A DNA stretch of 64,000 nucleotides from positions 1,860,001 through 1,924,000 of the forward strand of contig JAUPSS010000003.1 of the NCBI GenBank assembly GCA_040285825.1, read 5' to 3'. A program made the translations under genes and the position numbers. The notes beneath the pieces are model-generated. The model saw only the letters and a program-made list of their open reading frames with translations. It made no database searches and was not told where the DNA came from. The DNA is from Eukaryota sp. TZLM1-RC (taxonomy: Eukaryota; Metamonada: BaSk clade). Below, piece by piece: positions 41,018 through 53,524 of this stretch (position 1 is its first letter; each line of letters starts with the position of its first letter).

Positions 41018-41822
41018 AATTTATCAACGTCTTTTGTTTCACGAATATTTTTATTTATTTCAATGAAATAAATCAACATCTCAATAATTTATCCCTGTCA
41101 AAAAAACACTAGAGTACAACAAAAACTGCTTTTCTTTTGGCATAATTGAAAACATTTTTGAATTATCGTGTTGGTTTCAAAAATATATTGGACTTTTAGA
41201 CTATGGTTTGGAAAATAAATTAAAATATTACAAAAAATAGATTCGATTTTTCCTTGATGAGGTGCGAATTTTGGCATATGGTGACTAACATTGAAGTGCA
41301 AAAGTTCTTTCAATGACACTGTGTAACGTTGTCTGCATTTAAGCAGAAGAAAATATCGAGAAGAAATCATCGGCTTTGAGATTCTAATAGGAGCAATTGG
41401 GGAAAACATACAAGAATCTAACAAATGTTATACAATATTTTCAAATAATTTGAGAGCATGAGCACATTTAGTTCAAACGTTCTCAACAATTGTATCTAGG
41501 AAATTGATGTTGTTGTTCAAATACAATCAATTATTACAATTACATTGGTCTAAAAAATGATGAAGGCAGTGAGGTTTAATCGTCCGTGTCCATTGCGTTA
41601 TGCATTGTTATTAAAACTGTTTTTCTCTAGGTATTGCCATGTAAAACTTAGTTTTGTGTTGTGTTCTTCTGGGTTATCATTTACTTTCACAATATTTTTC
41701 ACCGATTGTAATCATGAATTACAATTGTATAATATTGCTATTCACGCGTGTCGTCTTTTTAGAACTATATATCATAACAAAAATTAGTAATTTAGGTTGC
41801 TCAGAAAACTACGAGTACATAT
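41018..41822. other. Intergenic, no gene recognised
   Basis: Contains a minus-strand frame at 41098-41424 (108 codons) with no family feature. Likely 5' flank of coiled-coil copy 2. Confidence 0.3.
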
Positions 41823-42320
41823 TTATTGAATTTCCACACTTAACAAAATAAATTCATAACTAATGAGCGAAATTCTTTTAACCAAGACTTTCTCTGCAGA
41901 AGCTTGATCTACTTGCTGCCTCGCTACCGCTTCTCTAATTCGCTTGAAAAACCGAGGTAATCTATTAATAATGGCAAATTGAATTCGAGAGCGCCATACA
42001 AAAATATCAAATCTTTTCATTGTTTTTTCTCGAATGACTTTTTGACAATCATTCAACAAAATTCCTGCTTCTACTGATAGTCCTTCGTTTATTGAAAATG
42101 GGAAAGCAATAAAAACCAGTGGTGTATCTCTATCAGCAGGAACTCCTCTTTTCCCCATAATGTACAGGAGCGCCAGTTTTAAGGTATTGTGTTCAAAAAT
42201 TTCAATAAAAATCAACAATAATTTTTGAAGGCTGGGATTTTGATGTTCGTCTTGACTCGGCCAGAAATGATATCCCCGCTTTAACTGGGTTACGACAAAG
42301 AGGACGTAAGTGAAACTAAT
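41823..42320 (-). mobile_element. LINE B 3' end plus neighbouring LINE-like scraps
   Basis: Minus-strand 41870-42150 reads the endonuclease end (LVFIAFPFSIN, RFDIFVWRSRIQF, NRLPRFFKRIREA) with the family 3' terminus at 41823. Beyond it the plus strand near 42236 reads WDFDVRLDSARND, like the LINE A linker. A stretch near 42280 resembles a bit of the AlbA_2-STAND gene. Confidence 0.6.
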
Positions 42321-42680
42321 GGTTTGTCAGTCTTGGTTAGTGAATGGGAAGTAGTTTCGCTCAATGTTCCTAAAGAACGACGTATTTTAGAATGGCCAAG
42401 GGTTCACCAGCTAGTTCAAGGCAGTGTTGTTAAAGGAAAGGATTATGGTTGTTTTGAGCAAAAATTTTGTGATGGTTGGTAGATTTGATTATTAAAAATG
42501 TATTATTGAAGCTGCTTCAACAATGATCATTTTTTATGGATTTTTACATTTTTTTGAAAAGTTATTTTGCTGATTTGTTGGGAATTGTTCATTGAATTGT
42601 GCGGTTGTGATTTGATTTTGTTTATTTGTAAATAAATTTCGAATAAAAGATAGTCTTTTTATTATATAATTATTAGAAAA
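42321..42680. other. Spacer with a coding-looking plus-strand stretch
   Basis: The plus-strand frame from about 42283 to TAG 42481 has good amino-acid composition (RILEWPRVHQLVQGSV, KDYGCFEQKF) but no start codon or family that I recognise. It may be the last exon of a lost gene. Confidence 0.25.
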
Positions 42681-45600
42681 TCATGAAAGAAAATCCTTAT
42701 AGCATGACTTACAAATATTTTCAATTACAGGAAATAAATTATCACCTACAGTCTGGTTAATGTTACCCTTGTCAAGACTGCAACTGAAATAATCTACTAA
42801 GGGTCGAAAATAAGAATGGTCACCAATAGTACAAAATAGATAACGTGGATTAAACTCTGCTGATCGTTCCAAAACCGTTTCCCACCTGTCCTCCCACTGA
42901 GACTCTTGGGAAGAGGAGAAGGGTAGATCATCCACCCCACAGTTGAATTTTGTACCATGAGGGGGTGATAACCCAAGAATAGAAATTAAATTAAAACTAG
43001 TGGCTTTAGGTTGAGATAAAAGCTCCAAAGCAGCTCCAACAGCAGAGCAGATATCGACTGGATTATTTGCATAATCATGCCTAGTGACTAATGGTATTAT
43101 TCCCTCAATTCTAGAATGTGTATCAGAATCAGGACTTAGATTTAATGAGTTGCATGGAATGGAGCGAAAGAGAGAACAATCTAGAGTAGTGAGTAAGTCA
43201 AGAAATCTACTAATATGGGTGTGCTAATACACGTCATAAACAAAGCTACTTGGTAACTACAAACCAATTACGTTCTCCTAAACCATCATATACACACTTA
43301 TACAAACAGGTTGTTGTATATATTAAAAAAGGATTATTAGATGACCATTCCATAGATGCAGTCCAGACAACCAACCTTTCGTTACTAAGGACAACTCCAA
43401 GTGAAGGCTCAATCACACACCGCTGCAATGATATTGGTTGGACTGTCGTTGTGTTCCATGTAATGAACAAACGCAAATTTTCCAACCATTCGGGAAGACA
43501 TATGTGTCTACAGTATTGAACAAAAGCAAGAAAAGACTTGACAGTATCTCTAGAATCAATATCAAGACCAATTGAGGCTAGAATTTTACAACCACACAGC
43601 ACCGCATAGTCCAATTCAGTTAATCTACAGTGTTGGTTCACTGTTGGAACATCCACTGCAAAGAACACTTTCCTTCTTGTACAATGTTCTGAACTTACCA
43701 AATAAGACATTAATTCGGAAAACAAACTGGTTTGAATAGCATCAATGAGTAACACAGCTTCAACAAGGAACGCAAGTGAGTGGATTGTATTCGGTTCCGC
43801 AAGATCTTCATCAAAATCAAAAAATCCACAGGAAGCTAATCGGGATAAATAAGGACGACCGTTGTTGCTATCCACGTCCAATTGGATCAACGACGAAATG
43901 CTTACTTGATCTACTAGGCGTGCAACATCTGAACGACAATCATTCATTATTTCACTCTTGGTCTGATGATTAGGATTGTCTCGAAAATGTTCAAATAGAG
44001 AAATAATGATTTTGAAAATACCAGATAGAATGAAACTGTTATTAAAATCATCTTTCTTTTGCTCAGAGAAGTTTTCACTGCCATACATAAAACTATCCAA
44101 ACCTTCAAGATATAACTGAAAACTGAAAACTAAGCGGTCAACCTTGCTGCTTCCGCTCACCAATCCAGAGTAGCGGTACAAATCTGCTAACGAAACAACA
44201 AACTTTGCATCACTGCCACTGCAGTTCCTGTAGCCAGAATGAACAATCTCAACCATATTGAAAACTTCCTCACAATTTCTGTGATTGATTCTTACTCTTT
44301 TTAAAAGCCTCGTCATGGAATGAAAGACACCAATTCTTTGTCTCACAAATTGTTCCCCTTTTGCAATATCTTCAATCAACTGCCAATGGCTCAAAAGCTT
44401 AGTGGCACCATCACTGTCACCTAGGGTGTCTAGTGTCTGAGATGGTGAACATTCTCTATTGAAAACATTCAATTCTTCAACGATGTGACCTTCTAAACTT
44501 AAAATTGGTACAAATAATTTGGTAACAATTAGGTGATGACATTTGTGCTCAGATAGCATATCGCTAATGGCACTAAAAAAGCAAATAGTTCCCTTTAGAT
44601 AATAAGAAATAATGAACTTAGCAACAGAAAGGTTGATGTGGTACTTCGATTCTGAGCGGCTAACAAAACGATCTGATATGGTTGTTTCAAACATTAAAAA
44701 TTGACTTAAGTTAGCATCAACACTACTATTGGAAATTGATTCATAAACCCGTTGTAGTGCCAAAACAAACAAATAATTCTTTTCATTAGGCAAACACTTC
44801 TTCAAAACAGGCATTAACACAGACTTCGCTTTGGAAAATCCACCCGCAAACAACGAAAGACCGAGATACAAGAAATCAGGTGACTCAAAACAGCTCTCGG
44901 TTAAATTTTTGTACCTTAATTCTGGAATACCCAGTATTGTGAGTAGATCTTTGAGTTTTGTGTAGAAATTGGTGTCAGAAAAAACATTAGCACTGTGAGG
45001 AGATACATACTGCAATCCATTTCTTCCACCAGCAATTTTCGTTTGCTGCGTGACAAGATAAATCATAGCCAGTTTCACACCTGAATTTTCCTTAGAAAAA
45101 TTTTTGACAATGAAGTTTAATCGATGTTTCAACCGTGATTGAGTACAGTAGACCACTAGATTGTTGGTCCTATATAATTGCACAACAGATGGTAAATAGC
45201 TGAGAAGTTCATCTGCACTGCTACCCTCATAGACCAGACACTTAGACTGGGTGATACGAGCAATATCACAAAGTGCCAAGAGGATAGATGTATGTCCTCC
45301 ACAACAGTAATCTTGTTTCACGATTTCAATCACTGAACAACTGGTCATAGAGTTGATTTTTTCAAGCAGCTTAGATTGTAGAGAAGAAACACTTTGGTGA
45401 CTTGGAATCAATGTGTCTTTTGTGAACAGTTGTAAGGAAGGCTTGGATCCTTTCAAGAACGATCTTAAACTGGCATTTCGTTCATCTTCTGTAAAAGCTT
45501 CATCAGCTACAGGAAAAACAGTCAAGTTGACTGGTAAGCGCATGTGCAGAAACCTGTGACTATATCGCAGACCGCACTCAGGGACCTGAGTGACATACGG

Positions 45601-46629
45601 TAGAAGAACAGCGGATGGAGACAAAAAATGTTTAAGGTTGTCCAACAACTCCGACTCATCATTCGGAAGAACAAAGTCGTCAAGAATTGGTAATAAATGT
45701 TCCGCTCTATTGCGATCATCTGCTTCAATAAGACAGTGAGCTAACAATTTGGGTAATTGAGTTGAGGGAAATTCAAAGATGTAACTATTCCTAACACTTA
45801 GCAAGGAATCGTAATTCAGAGAAGAGTAAGAAATTGTCTTCAGAGTACTAGATCTGAGAACATCAGGGGATAAGGGATCGTCAGCATAGTCAATGAAGGC
45901 TCGGAAGGGGAGACCTAATAGATTGTGCAATAATGTAGGTTTCCATGAAGGAACGTCACCAAAAATAGTACTAGAATTAAAAAGCAATATCATAGTGCTG
46001 AATGATTCCCCCCAGCACTTATTGAATCTAGCAGAATAAGTTTGAAACCAAGAAGATGAAGGGGGAACCATGGACAATTTACGGACAGATGGACCACATC
46101 TCAGGTGAATACCTCGATATTTAGAGTGTACAGCATTAGCTGTGATTTCCAGAGGTGATTGATTGAGACGTATCTCCATCAGAGCAACGGTATTTTCCCC
46201 TTCAACTGGGTTAAGACAAAGAGGATGTAAGTGAAACTGCACAGGGACATTAAAACAATTGAAGAAATCATTCGTGGCTTCAGTATAGTCCTTGTCGAAT
46301 TCTAGATCACTGACAAGGTCTTGATCCAGTTGATAAGCGAGATGATCTGAAAGACAACGGTTTGGACTGAACTCATCACGAGAAGGTTCTTTCCAATTCA
46401 AAATCATGTAAACTGAATGAAAGCGAGGATTTTTGAGCGAACCATACATAGTGCCAGAGTTGTGTAAACCACACACTGCGTGAAGAAAGCGGTCATAGTG
46501 ATCGCCCGTGAGTCTTGGATCCCACGGAAAGTAGTTCTTGAACTCTAGATCGTGACTCTCAAAGACAGAACCCTTAAAATGAGTGAGATAGAATCGAATT
46601 GCCTTCTCTACTTCTCTCTTGGGGGCCAT
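42681..46629 (-). CDS. AlbA_2 (Schlafen-like) plus STAND P-loop protein, SAMD9-like, copy 1
   Basis: Exon 1 (43261-46629) plus, after a 37-nt GT-AG intron (43224-43260), exon 2 (42681-43223): 1303 residues. Residues 14-205 look like an AlbA_2 fold: ESHDLEFKNYF with Glu24/Glu29, CGLHNSGTMYGS, then YRGIHLRCGPSVRKLS. Next LGLPFRAFIDYADD sits where SAMD9 proteins have a conserved strand pair. Around residues 435-460 is VKQDYCCGGHTSILLAL, a Lys-lacking Gly-Gly-x-Thr P-loop of SAMD9 type. Helical repeats follow. SAMD9/SAMD9L are antiviral STAND proteins of animals, with an AlbA_2 domain that cuts tRNA or binds nucleic acid. No SAM domain is seen, and no clear Walker B acid. The assignment rests on motif order, not on a search. 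Confidence 0.5.
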
Positions 46630-46744
46630 TACGGTGAATAAATGGTCGCTTCAGATTAGGATTTTCGAAGGGGTTCTTGAATCAGTGTTCAGAACTTTTC
46701 CAAACGTTTTTCTTTTGATGAAATTGTTTCTTCAATTCAACAAT

Positions 46745-47870
46745 GGTGATATAATACAATACTGCTTTTAAGGAGACTTTTGGATGAAGCATAGAAGAAT
46801 AGAGCGATGTCTGAAGATATCAAAAGCATTGATTGCCAGCTATTGCATGGTTCACGGTTTATTCACACCGACAAAGAAACCAGTTGCTATACCGTACAAA
46901 AGGTCAAATCAAACCAATACCACTGCGGCATTTTCTATACATTCACAAGATCAGATAATTGATGTATAGTGACTTGTAAAAGTCGTCCTGATCTGCTATT
47001 TTCCCCTGTTGAAAGTCGTATCACGATTTTCGAAGTATCCTCTTACATATACTTGCATTCAGTTGAGAACATGTCATTAACACAGCGACAATTCTCCTAG
47101 GTCAATTGTTTCCTGTTCGAGAACCTCATTCACAAACAAGCTACAGCTTCACTTTGTGACATTACACTGAAAGTTTAGTTTCAACCATACTTTTGAATTC
47201 CATTATTCCTGGAATTATTGCAGTGGAATTCTTTGAGTATTTGGAATTCTGGGATTTTACGGTCTGGAATACCAAAAAGAAGTTTGAAATTAAAAATATG
47301 GTTGCAACTGTTTTCCCCTTGATTATCCTCCTTGGAGCCTGAAACTTCTCAACGACCCGTTGGATCACTTTTTTCTAAATCAGGAACTTTGCAAAACAAT
47401 ATGTCAATAGTCGTGAAAGCTTGTACTTTCATATAAAGTACGTTTTATAAATTAAAAAAAACACTTTTCTCATTGACAATCAACCTGAAATACTGAGTTT
47501 GCAAAACCTTTAAGACCCCATTTATGGTCTGTTTCTATCATTCTATTTCATCAGATAACCACACAGGAGATTCTCCAGCAGAACAAATGCGGTATGAGCA
47601 TTGTTTGTTTATAACCAAAATTCATGGTTTTGGTATTTTGCATTTTCACAACATATGTGTGATCTGTAAACATCTGCGGTAAATTATCAATGTCATCAAT
47701 GATATAGATTCCAATTGGGAGGTGAATGTGTTATCAAAAAAGATTGAGATTAGTTCTGTGATATTTCGTCTTCCTCAAGTTTGTTTTTATTAGAATTCAC
47801 TGGAAATTTCTATAATAAAGATGAAGCTGTTTCACCAATTGATTGTAAATTTGAACAAATGCAGGTTTCT
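46745..47870. other. Intergenic, no gene recognised
   Basis: Begins just past the upstream end of the duplicated block. Only weak frames (46784-46969, 47162-47368). Confidence 0.3.
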
Positions 47871-47871
47871 A

Positions 47872-48063
47872 TTAACTTAAATTGAATAGGATTATTTGAA
47901 TATAATTGAATTTTAATAGAAGTAGTTCACCTGGAATTTTCGTACATATTCTTATTTCACCAACAAACCCTTCATTATAAGACGCACATAGTTTTGAGGG
48001 ACTCTTGTGACATACAGTCAAAATTCTGATGACTGATTCTCTCACACCATTTTCCAATAACAA
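47872..48063 (-). mobile_element. LINE B linker scrap
   Basis: MLLENGVRES...CHKSPSKLCASYNEGF matches the LINE B linker before the knuckle (compare 18525-18690). Confidence 0.5.
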
Positions 48064-48104
48064 ATATCATAATAAGATGCTCAAAACAGTTCCTCCTCGT
48101 GTAT

Positions 48105-48905
48105 ATTTAACTTCCTCAAATTTATGGTCTTCTTTTAGATGAACCCACATTTTCTTGTACAATGCCATGTTTCATTGGGCCGATAACGTGCCTCAAAATT
48201 GTAGTTGTAAATGTGGATCAAAGATCTCCCCAAATCAGTTATTCAATTGTAAACATTTTATTTCTTTCCAATCAAAAGTCCCTGATGAAGTTAGGGATCA
48301 TCTCTATTGTGAGTCAAAGTCACTCAAAATTGTTTCCTATTTGAAAGCTTTACTCTCTTGTTTGGTTGATGAAAATACTTTGAATTCTTGTGGTCGAAAT
48401 AGAGGTGATTTATTGCTTGGAGGCCTTCAAGGAACGACTATGATTACTAATGTGAGACCAACTGATTTGTGGAATATATCTTTTATACCGTTGACTCAGT
48501 CAAAACACAAGAATCCGCTTTCTGTAGCCAAAAACATTAAAATTGATAAATAAATATAAAGCAAAGTTGGTTTCCTTGCGTGCTGAATTCCACACTCATT
48601 ATGTCCTTTATTCATTTGCTTTTTCTTTGTATGGCACGCTTGGACCACTTGCTTCATCTTTCTAGAATGATTTTGTTGAATTTCTAAAACAACATACAGG
48701 ATGAATTTTTGACAAAATGTTTTGGTATAACGGAATTGTTCTTTTAATTTTTAAAAATTATGTCCCATTATTATCTTCTGCTTTATTATTTCTTGGTTGA
48801 ATTTATGATGGTAAAATTTCCAGTCAATTGTTTTGGCTGATTTAAGATGAATGAAGATTTAGAGTTTTAAGATTGTTGTTAAGTTTCTCGTTGAAATAAA
48901 TTACA
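48105..48905 (+). mobile_element. LINE A 3' part (knuckle, endonuclease, 3' UTR)
   Basis: Knuckle CKCGSKISPNQLFNCKHF, endonuclease (LYCESKSLKIVSYL, GRNRGDLLLGGL) and 3' terminus GTTTCTCGTTGAAATAAATT near 48883. Frameshifted after 48553. Confidence 0.75.
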
Positions 48906-48910
48906 TCGAA

Positions 48911-49147
48911 TTACAAATTAACTGGTTCACGACAAAGAAGAAAATGTATGTGAAATTGAACACGCACATTAAAAAAATTGAAGAAGTCACTTACAAGGTC
49001 TTGATCTAGTCGGTAAATGAGATTATCTGAAAGGCAACGGTTTGGACTGGCCTCATCACAAGAAGGTTGCTTCCACTTCAAAACCATGTATACTGAATGA
49101 AGCTGAGGATTTTGGCATCGCAATATTGATGTCAGTGATGGAAGCAT
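48911..49147 (-). pseudogene. Scrap of the AlbA_2-STAND (SAMD9-like) gene
   Basis: Reads NPQLHSVYMVLKWKQPS, ASPNRCLSDNLIYRLDQDLV and FFNVRVQFHIH. These match residues 67-140 of the full copies with a short internal deletion, so this is a third, broken member of the family. It starts within about 25 bp of a LINE A 3' end. Confidence 0.8.
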
Positions 49148-49319
49148 AAGTAAATAATGGAGATTGACCAGAATACATGCAGAGAGTCGATGTTAATGGT
49201 CGAAAGAAAAAGGTTTTTAGGAGAAAATATTCTCAACAACTCAGGTCCCTCTACATTGCTGTAAATAGGACATTTATTTCATTGAAGTGGTGCCTTGATC
49301 CTGAAGGTGAGAGGAAATA

Positions 49320-49745
49320 TCACATCTCTCGCCAACAGAAGGTAGTTCTGTTCCCAACTGAGGAGTTTGGTAGAAAGAACCTGTTCAACTGGAAAGCGTG
49401 ACGGTATCACCAGAAGCAGGCGTCAACGTAGGAGGAGGAGAAGCATTGCTTCCCCCGGACCCAGTTGTTACGGGTTGTTCTGGTCCCGACTGAGGAGTTC
49501 AGGAGGAAGAACTCGAATTTTGAGACGGAGGAGGATCAGTCCTACCAGTCTCAAAAATATTGTCTGATCCACCCGAAGAGATCCTATACGTATTGATGAT
49601 CTGTGGGGGGTTAAGACTGGAATGTACCTATAAGATATGTAATGAGATTTATTACGAGGAGAAAAGGATTTCCCTCAACTTGAGCGCATTTGTACAATAA
49701 ACTATAAATAAACTATTAATACAAATATTATCCAAGGGTAACACT
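49320..49745 (-). mobile_element. Decayed Gypsy 5' end: gag start plus LTR
   Basis: Bases 49588-49745 match the Gypsy LTR with many changes (TGATGATCTGTGGGGGGT... to ATCCAAGGGTAACA). 49320-49587 match the Pro/Ser-rich start of gag in minus orientation. It is clearly older than the 28-38 kb copy. The rest of the element is gone. Confidence 0.8.
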
Positions 49746-49980
49746 AACTTTCTTCGCAAAAGAAGTGTCTAGTGCTACTCACCCATCAGCAACATTTGGT
49801 AACATTCGGACATTCCCTCTGTGGTCTTGACTGTTGATTTGACAAAATACACAACTTACTTCACGCTTAGGCTTACACTTCTATATACACAATTCATCCC
49901 ACAATCATTTTGTTTGGTCATTTCAAAAATCTTTATCTTTAAAAAACCTGCTCAGCTGTCAGATGCTTCAAGACCCACTC
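49746..49980. other. Spacer, nothing recognised
   Basis: Between the old LTR and the start of the second duplicated block at 49994. Confidence 0.3.
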
Positions 49981-52900
49981 CTAGTTCCACGGGAATCTAC
50001 TAATATGGGTGTGCTAATACAAGTCATGAACAAAGCTACTTGGTAACTACAAACCAATTACGTTCTCCTACACCATCATATACACACTTATACAAACAGG
50101 TTGTTGTATATATTAAAAAAGGATTATTAGATGACCATTCCATAGATGGAGTCCAGACAACCAACCTTTCGTTACTAAGAACAACTCCAAGTGAAGGCTC
50201 AACCACACACCGCTGCAATGATTTTGGTTGGAATGTCGTTGTGTTCCACGTAATGAACAAACGCAAATTTTCCAACCATTCGGGAAGACATATGTGTCTA
50301 CAGTATTGAACATAAGCAAGAAAAGACTTGACAGTATCTCTAGAATCAATATCAAGACCAATTGAGGCTAGAATTTTACAACCACACAGCACCGCATAGT
50401 CCAATTCAGTTAATCTACAGTGTTGGTTCACCGTTGGAACATCTACTGCAAAGAACACTTTCCTTCTTGTACAATGTTCTGAACTTACTAAATAAGACAT
50501 TAATTCGGAAAACAAACTGGTTTGAATAGCATCAATAAGTAACACAGCTTCAACAAGGAACGCAAGTGAGTGGATTGTATTCGGTTCCACAAGATCTTCA
50601 TCAAAATCAAAAAATCCACAAGAAGCTAATCGGGGTAAATAAGGACGACCGTTGTTGCTATCCACGTCCAATTGGATCAACGACGAAATGCTTACTTGAT
50701 CTACTAGGCGTGCAACATCTGAACGACAAACATTCATTATTTCGCTCTTGGTCTGATAATTAGGATTGTCTCGAAAATGTTCAAATAGAGAAATAATGAT
50801 TTTGAAAATACCAGATAGAATGAAACTGTTATCAAAATCATCTTTCTTTTGCTCAGAGAAGTTTTCACTGTCATACATGGAACTATCCAAACCTTCAAGA
50901 TATAACTGAAAACTGAAAAGTAAGCGGTCAACCTTGTTGCTTCCGCTCACCAATCCAGAGTAGCGGTACAAATCTGCTAACGAAACAACAAACTTTGCAT
51001 CATTGCCACTGCAGTTCCTGTAGCCAGAATGAACAATCTCAACCATATTGAAAACTTCCTCACAATTTCTATGATTGATTCTTACTCTTTTTAAAAGCCT
51101 CGTCATGGAATGAAAGACACCAATTCTTTGTCTCACAAATTGTTCCCCTTTTGCAATATCTTCAATCAACTGCCAATGGCTCAAAAGCTTAGTGGCACCA
51201 TCACTGTCACCTAGGCTGTCTAGTGTCTGAGGTGGTGAACATTCTCTATTGAAAACATTCAATTCTTCAACGATGTGACCTTCTAAACTTAAAATTGGTA
51301 CAAATAATTTGGTAACAATTAGGTGATGACATTTGTGCTCAGATAGCATATCGCTAATGGCACTAAAAAAGCAAATAGTTCCCTTTAGATAATAAGAAAT
51401 AATGAACTTAGCAACAGAAAGGTTGATGTGGTACTTCGATTCTGAGCGGCTAACAAAACGATCTGATATCGTTGTTTCAAACATTAAAAATTTACTTAAT
51501 TCAGCATCAACACTACTATTGGAAATTGATTCATAAACCCGTTGTAGTGCCAAGACAAACAAATAATTCTTTTCATTAGGCAAACACTTCTTCAACACAG
51601 GCATTAACACAGACTTCGCTTTGGAAAATCCACCCGCAAACAACGAAAGACCGAGATACAAAAAATCAGGTGATTCAAAACAGTTCTCGGTTAAATTTTT
51701 GTACCTTAATTCTGGAATACCCAGTATTGTGAGTAGATCTTTGAGTTTTTTGTAGAAATTGGTGTCAGAAAAAACATTAGCACTGTGAGGAGATACATAC
51801 TGCAATCCATTTTTTCCACCAGCAATTTTCGTTTGCTGCGTTACAAGATAAATCATAGCCAGTTTCACACCTGAATTTTCCTTAGAAAAATTTTTGACAA
51901 TGAAGTTTAATCGATGTTTCAACCGTGATTGAGTACAGTAGACCACTAGATTGTTGGTCTTATATAATTGCACAACAGATGGTAAATAGCTGAGAAGTTC
52001 ATCTTCACTGCTACCCTCATAGACCAGACACTTAGACTGGGTGATACGAGCAATATCACGAAGTGCCAAGAGGATAGATGTATGTCCTCCACAACAGTAA
52101 TCTTGTTTCACGATTTCAATCACTGAACAACTGGTCATAGAGTTGATTTTTTCAAGCAGCTTAGATTGTAGAGAAGAAACACTTTGGTGACTTGGAATCA
52201 ATGTGTCTTTTGTGAACAGTTGTAAGGAAGGCTTGGATCCTTTCAAGAACGATCTTAAACTGACATTTCGTTCATCTTCTGTAAAAGCTTCATCAGCTAC
52301 AGGAAAAACAGTCAAGTTGGCTGGTAAGCGCAAGCGCAGAAACCTGTGACTATATCGCAGACCGCACTCAGGGACCTGAGTGACATACGGTAGAAGAACA
52401 GCGGATGGAGACAAAAAATGTTTAAGGTTGTCCAACAACTCCGACTCATCATTCGGAAGAACAAAGTCGTCAAGAATTGGTAATAAATGTTCCGCTCTAT
52501 TGCGATCATCTGCTTCAATAAGACAGTGAGCTAACAATTTGGGTAATTGAGTTGAGGGAAATTCAAAGATGTAACTATTCCTAACACTTAGCAAGGAATC
52601 GTAATTCAGAGAAGAGTAAGAAATTGTCTTCAGAGTACTAGATCTGAGAACATCAGGGGATAAGGGATCGTCAGCATAGTCAATGAAGGGGAGACCTAAT
52701 AGATTGTGCAATAATGTAGGTTTCCATGAAGGAACGTCACCAAAAATTGTACTAGAATTAAAAAGCAATATCATAGTGCTGAATGATTCCCCCCAGCACT
52801 TATTGAATCTAGCAGAATAAGTTTGAAACCAAGAAGAATTAGGGGGAACCATGGACAATTTACGGACAGATGGACCACATCTCAGGTGAATACCTCGATA

Positions 52901-53410
52901 TTTAGAGTGTACAGCATTAGCTGTGATTTCCAGAGGTGATTGATTGAGACGTATCTCCATCAGAGCAACGGTATTTTCCCCTTCAACTGGGTTAAGACAA
53001 AGAGGATGTAAGTGAAACTGCACAGGGACATTAAAACAATTGAAGAAATCATTCGTGGCTTCAGTATAGTCCTTGTCGAATTCTAGATCACTGACAAGGT
53101 CTTGATCCAGTTGATAAGTGAGATGGTCTGAAAGGCAACGGTTTGGACTAAACTCATCACGAGAAGGTTCTTTCCAATTCAAAACCATGTAAACTGAATG
53201 AAACTGAGGATTTTTGAGCGAACCATACATAGTGCCAGAGTTGTGTAAACCACACACTGCGTGAAGAAAGCGGTCATAGTGATCGCCCGTGAGTCTTGGA
53301 TCCCATGGAAAGTAGTTCTTGAACTCTAGATCGTGATTCTCAAAGACAGAACCCTTAAAATGAGTGAGATAGAATCGAATTGCCTTCTCTACTTCTCTCT
53401 TGGGGGCCAT
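49981..53410 (-). CDS. AlbA_2 plus STAND P-loop protein, SAMD9-like, copy 2, lacking most of the last exon
   Basis: Almost identical to copy 1 over exon 1 (50051-53410, 1120 codons). The same 37-nt intron lies at 50014-50050. The homology then ends about 20 bases into exon 2 and the frame stops at 49981-49983, giving about 1130 residues instead of 1303. A 9-bp deletion removes RAF from LPFRAFIDYADD. The AlbA_2 glutamates (FENHDLEF, here Glu24/Glu29) and the CCGGHTS P-loop are kept. Without splicing the frame stops at 50036. Substitutions such as HMRLPVN to RLRLPAN show some independent divergence. It may be functional, decoy-like or decaying. Confidence 0.5.
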
Positions 53411-53524
53411 TACGGTGAATAAATGGTCGCTTCAGATTGGGATTTTTGAAGGGATTCCCGAATCAGTGTTCAGAATTTTTCCAAATGTTTTTCTTTTGAT
53501 GAAATTGTTTCTTCAATTCAACAA

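Noticed and set aside
43246-43260. TAG at 43246 as the true end of SAMD9-like copy 1
   Set aside because: A 37-nt intron with good ends leads into a further 180 open codons of normal composition, so the TAG is probably intronic. Not proven.
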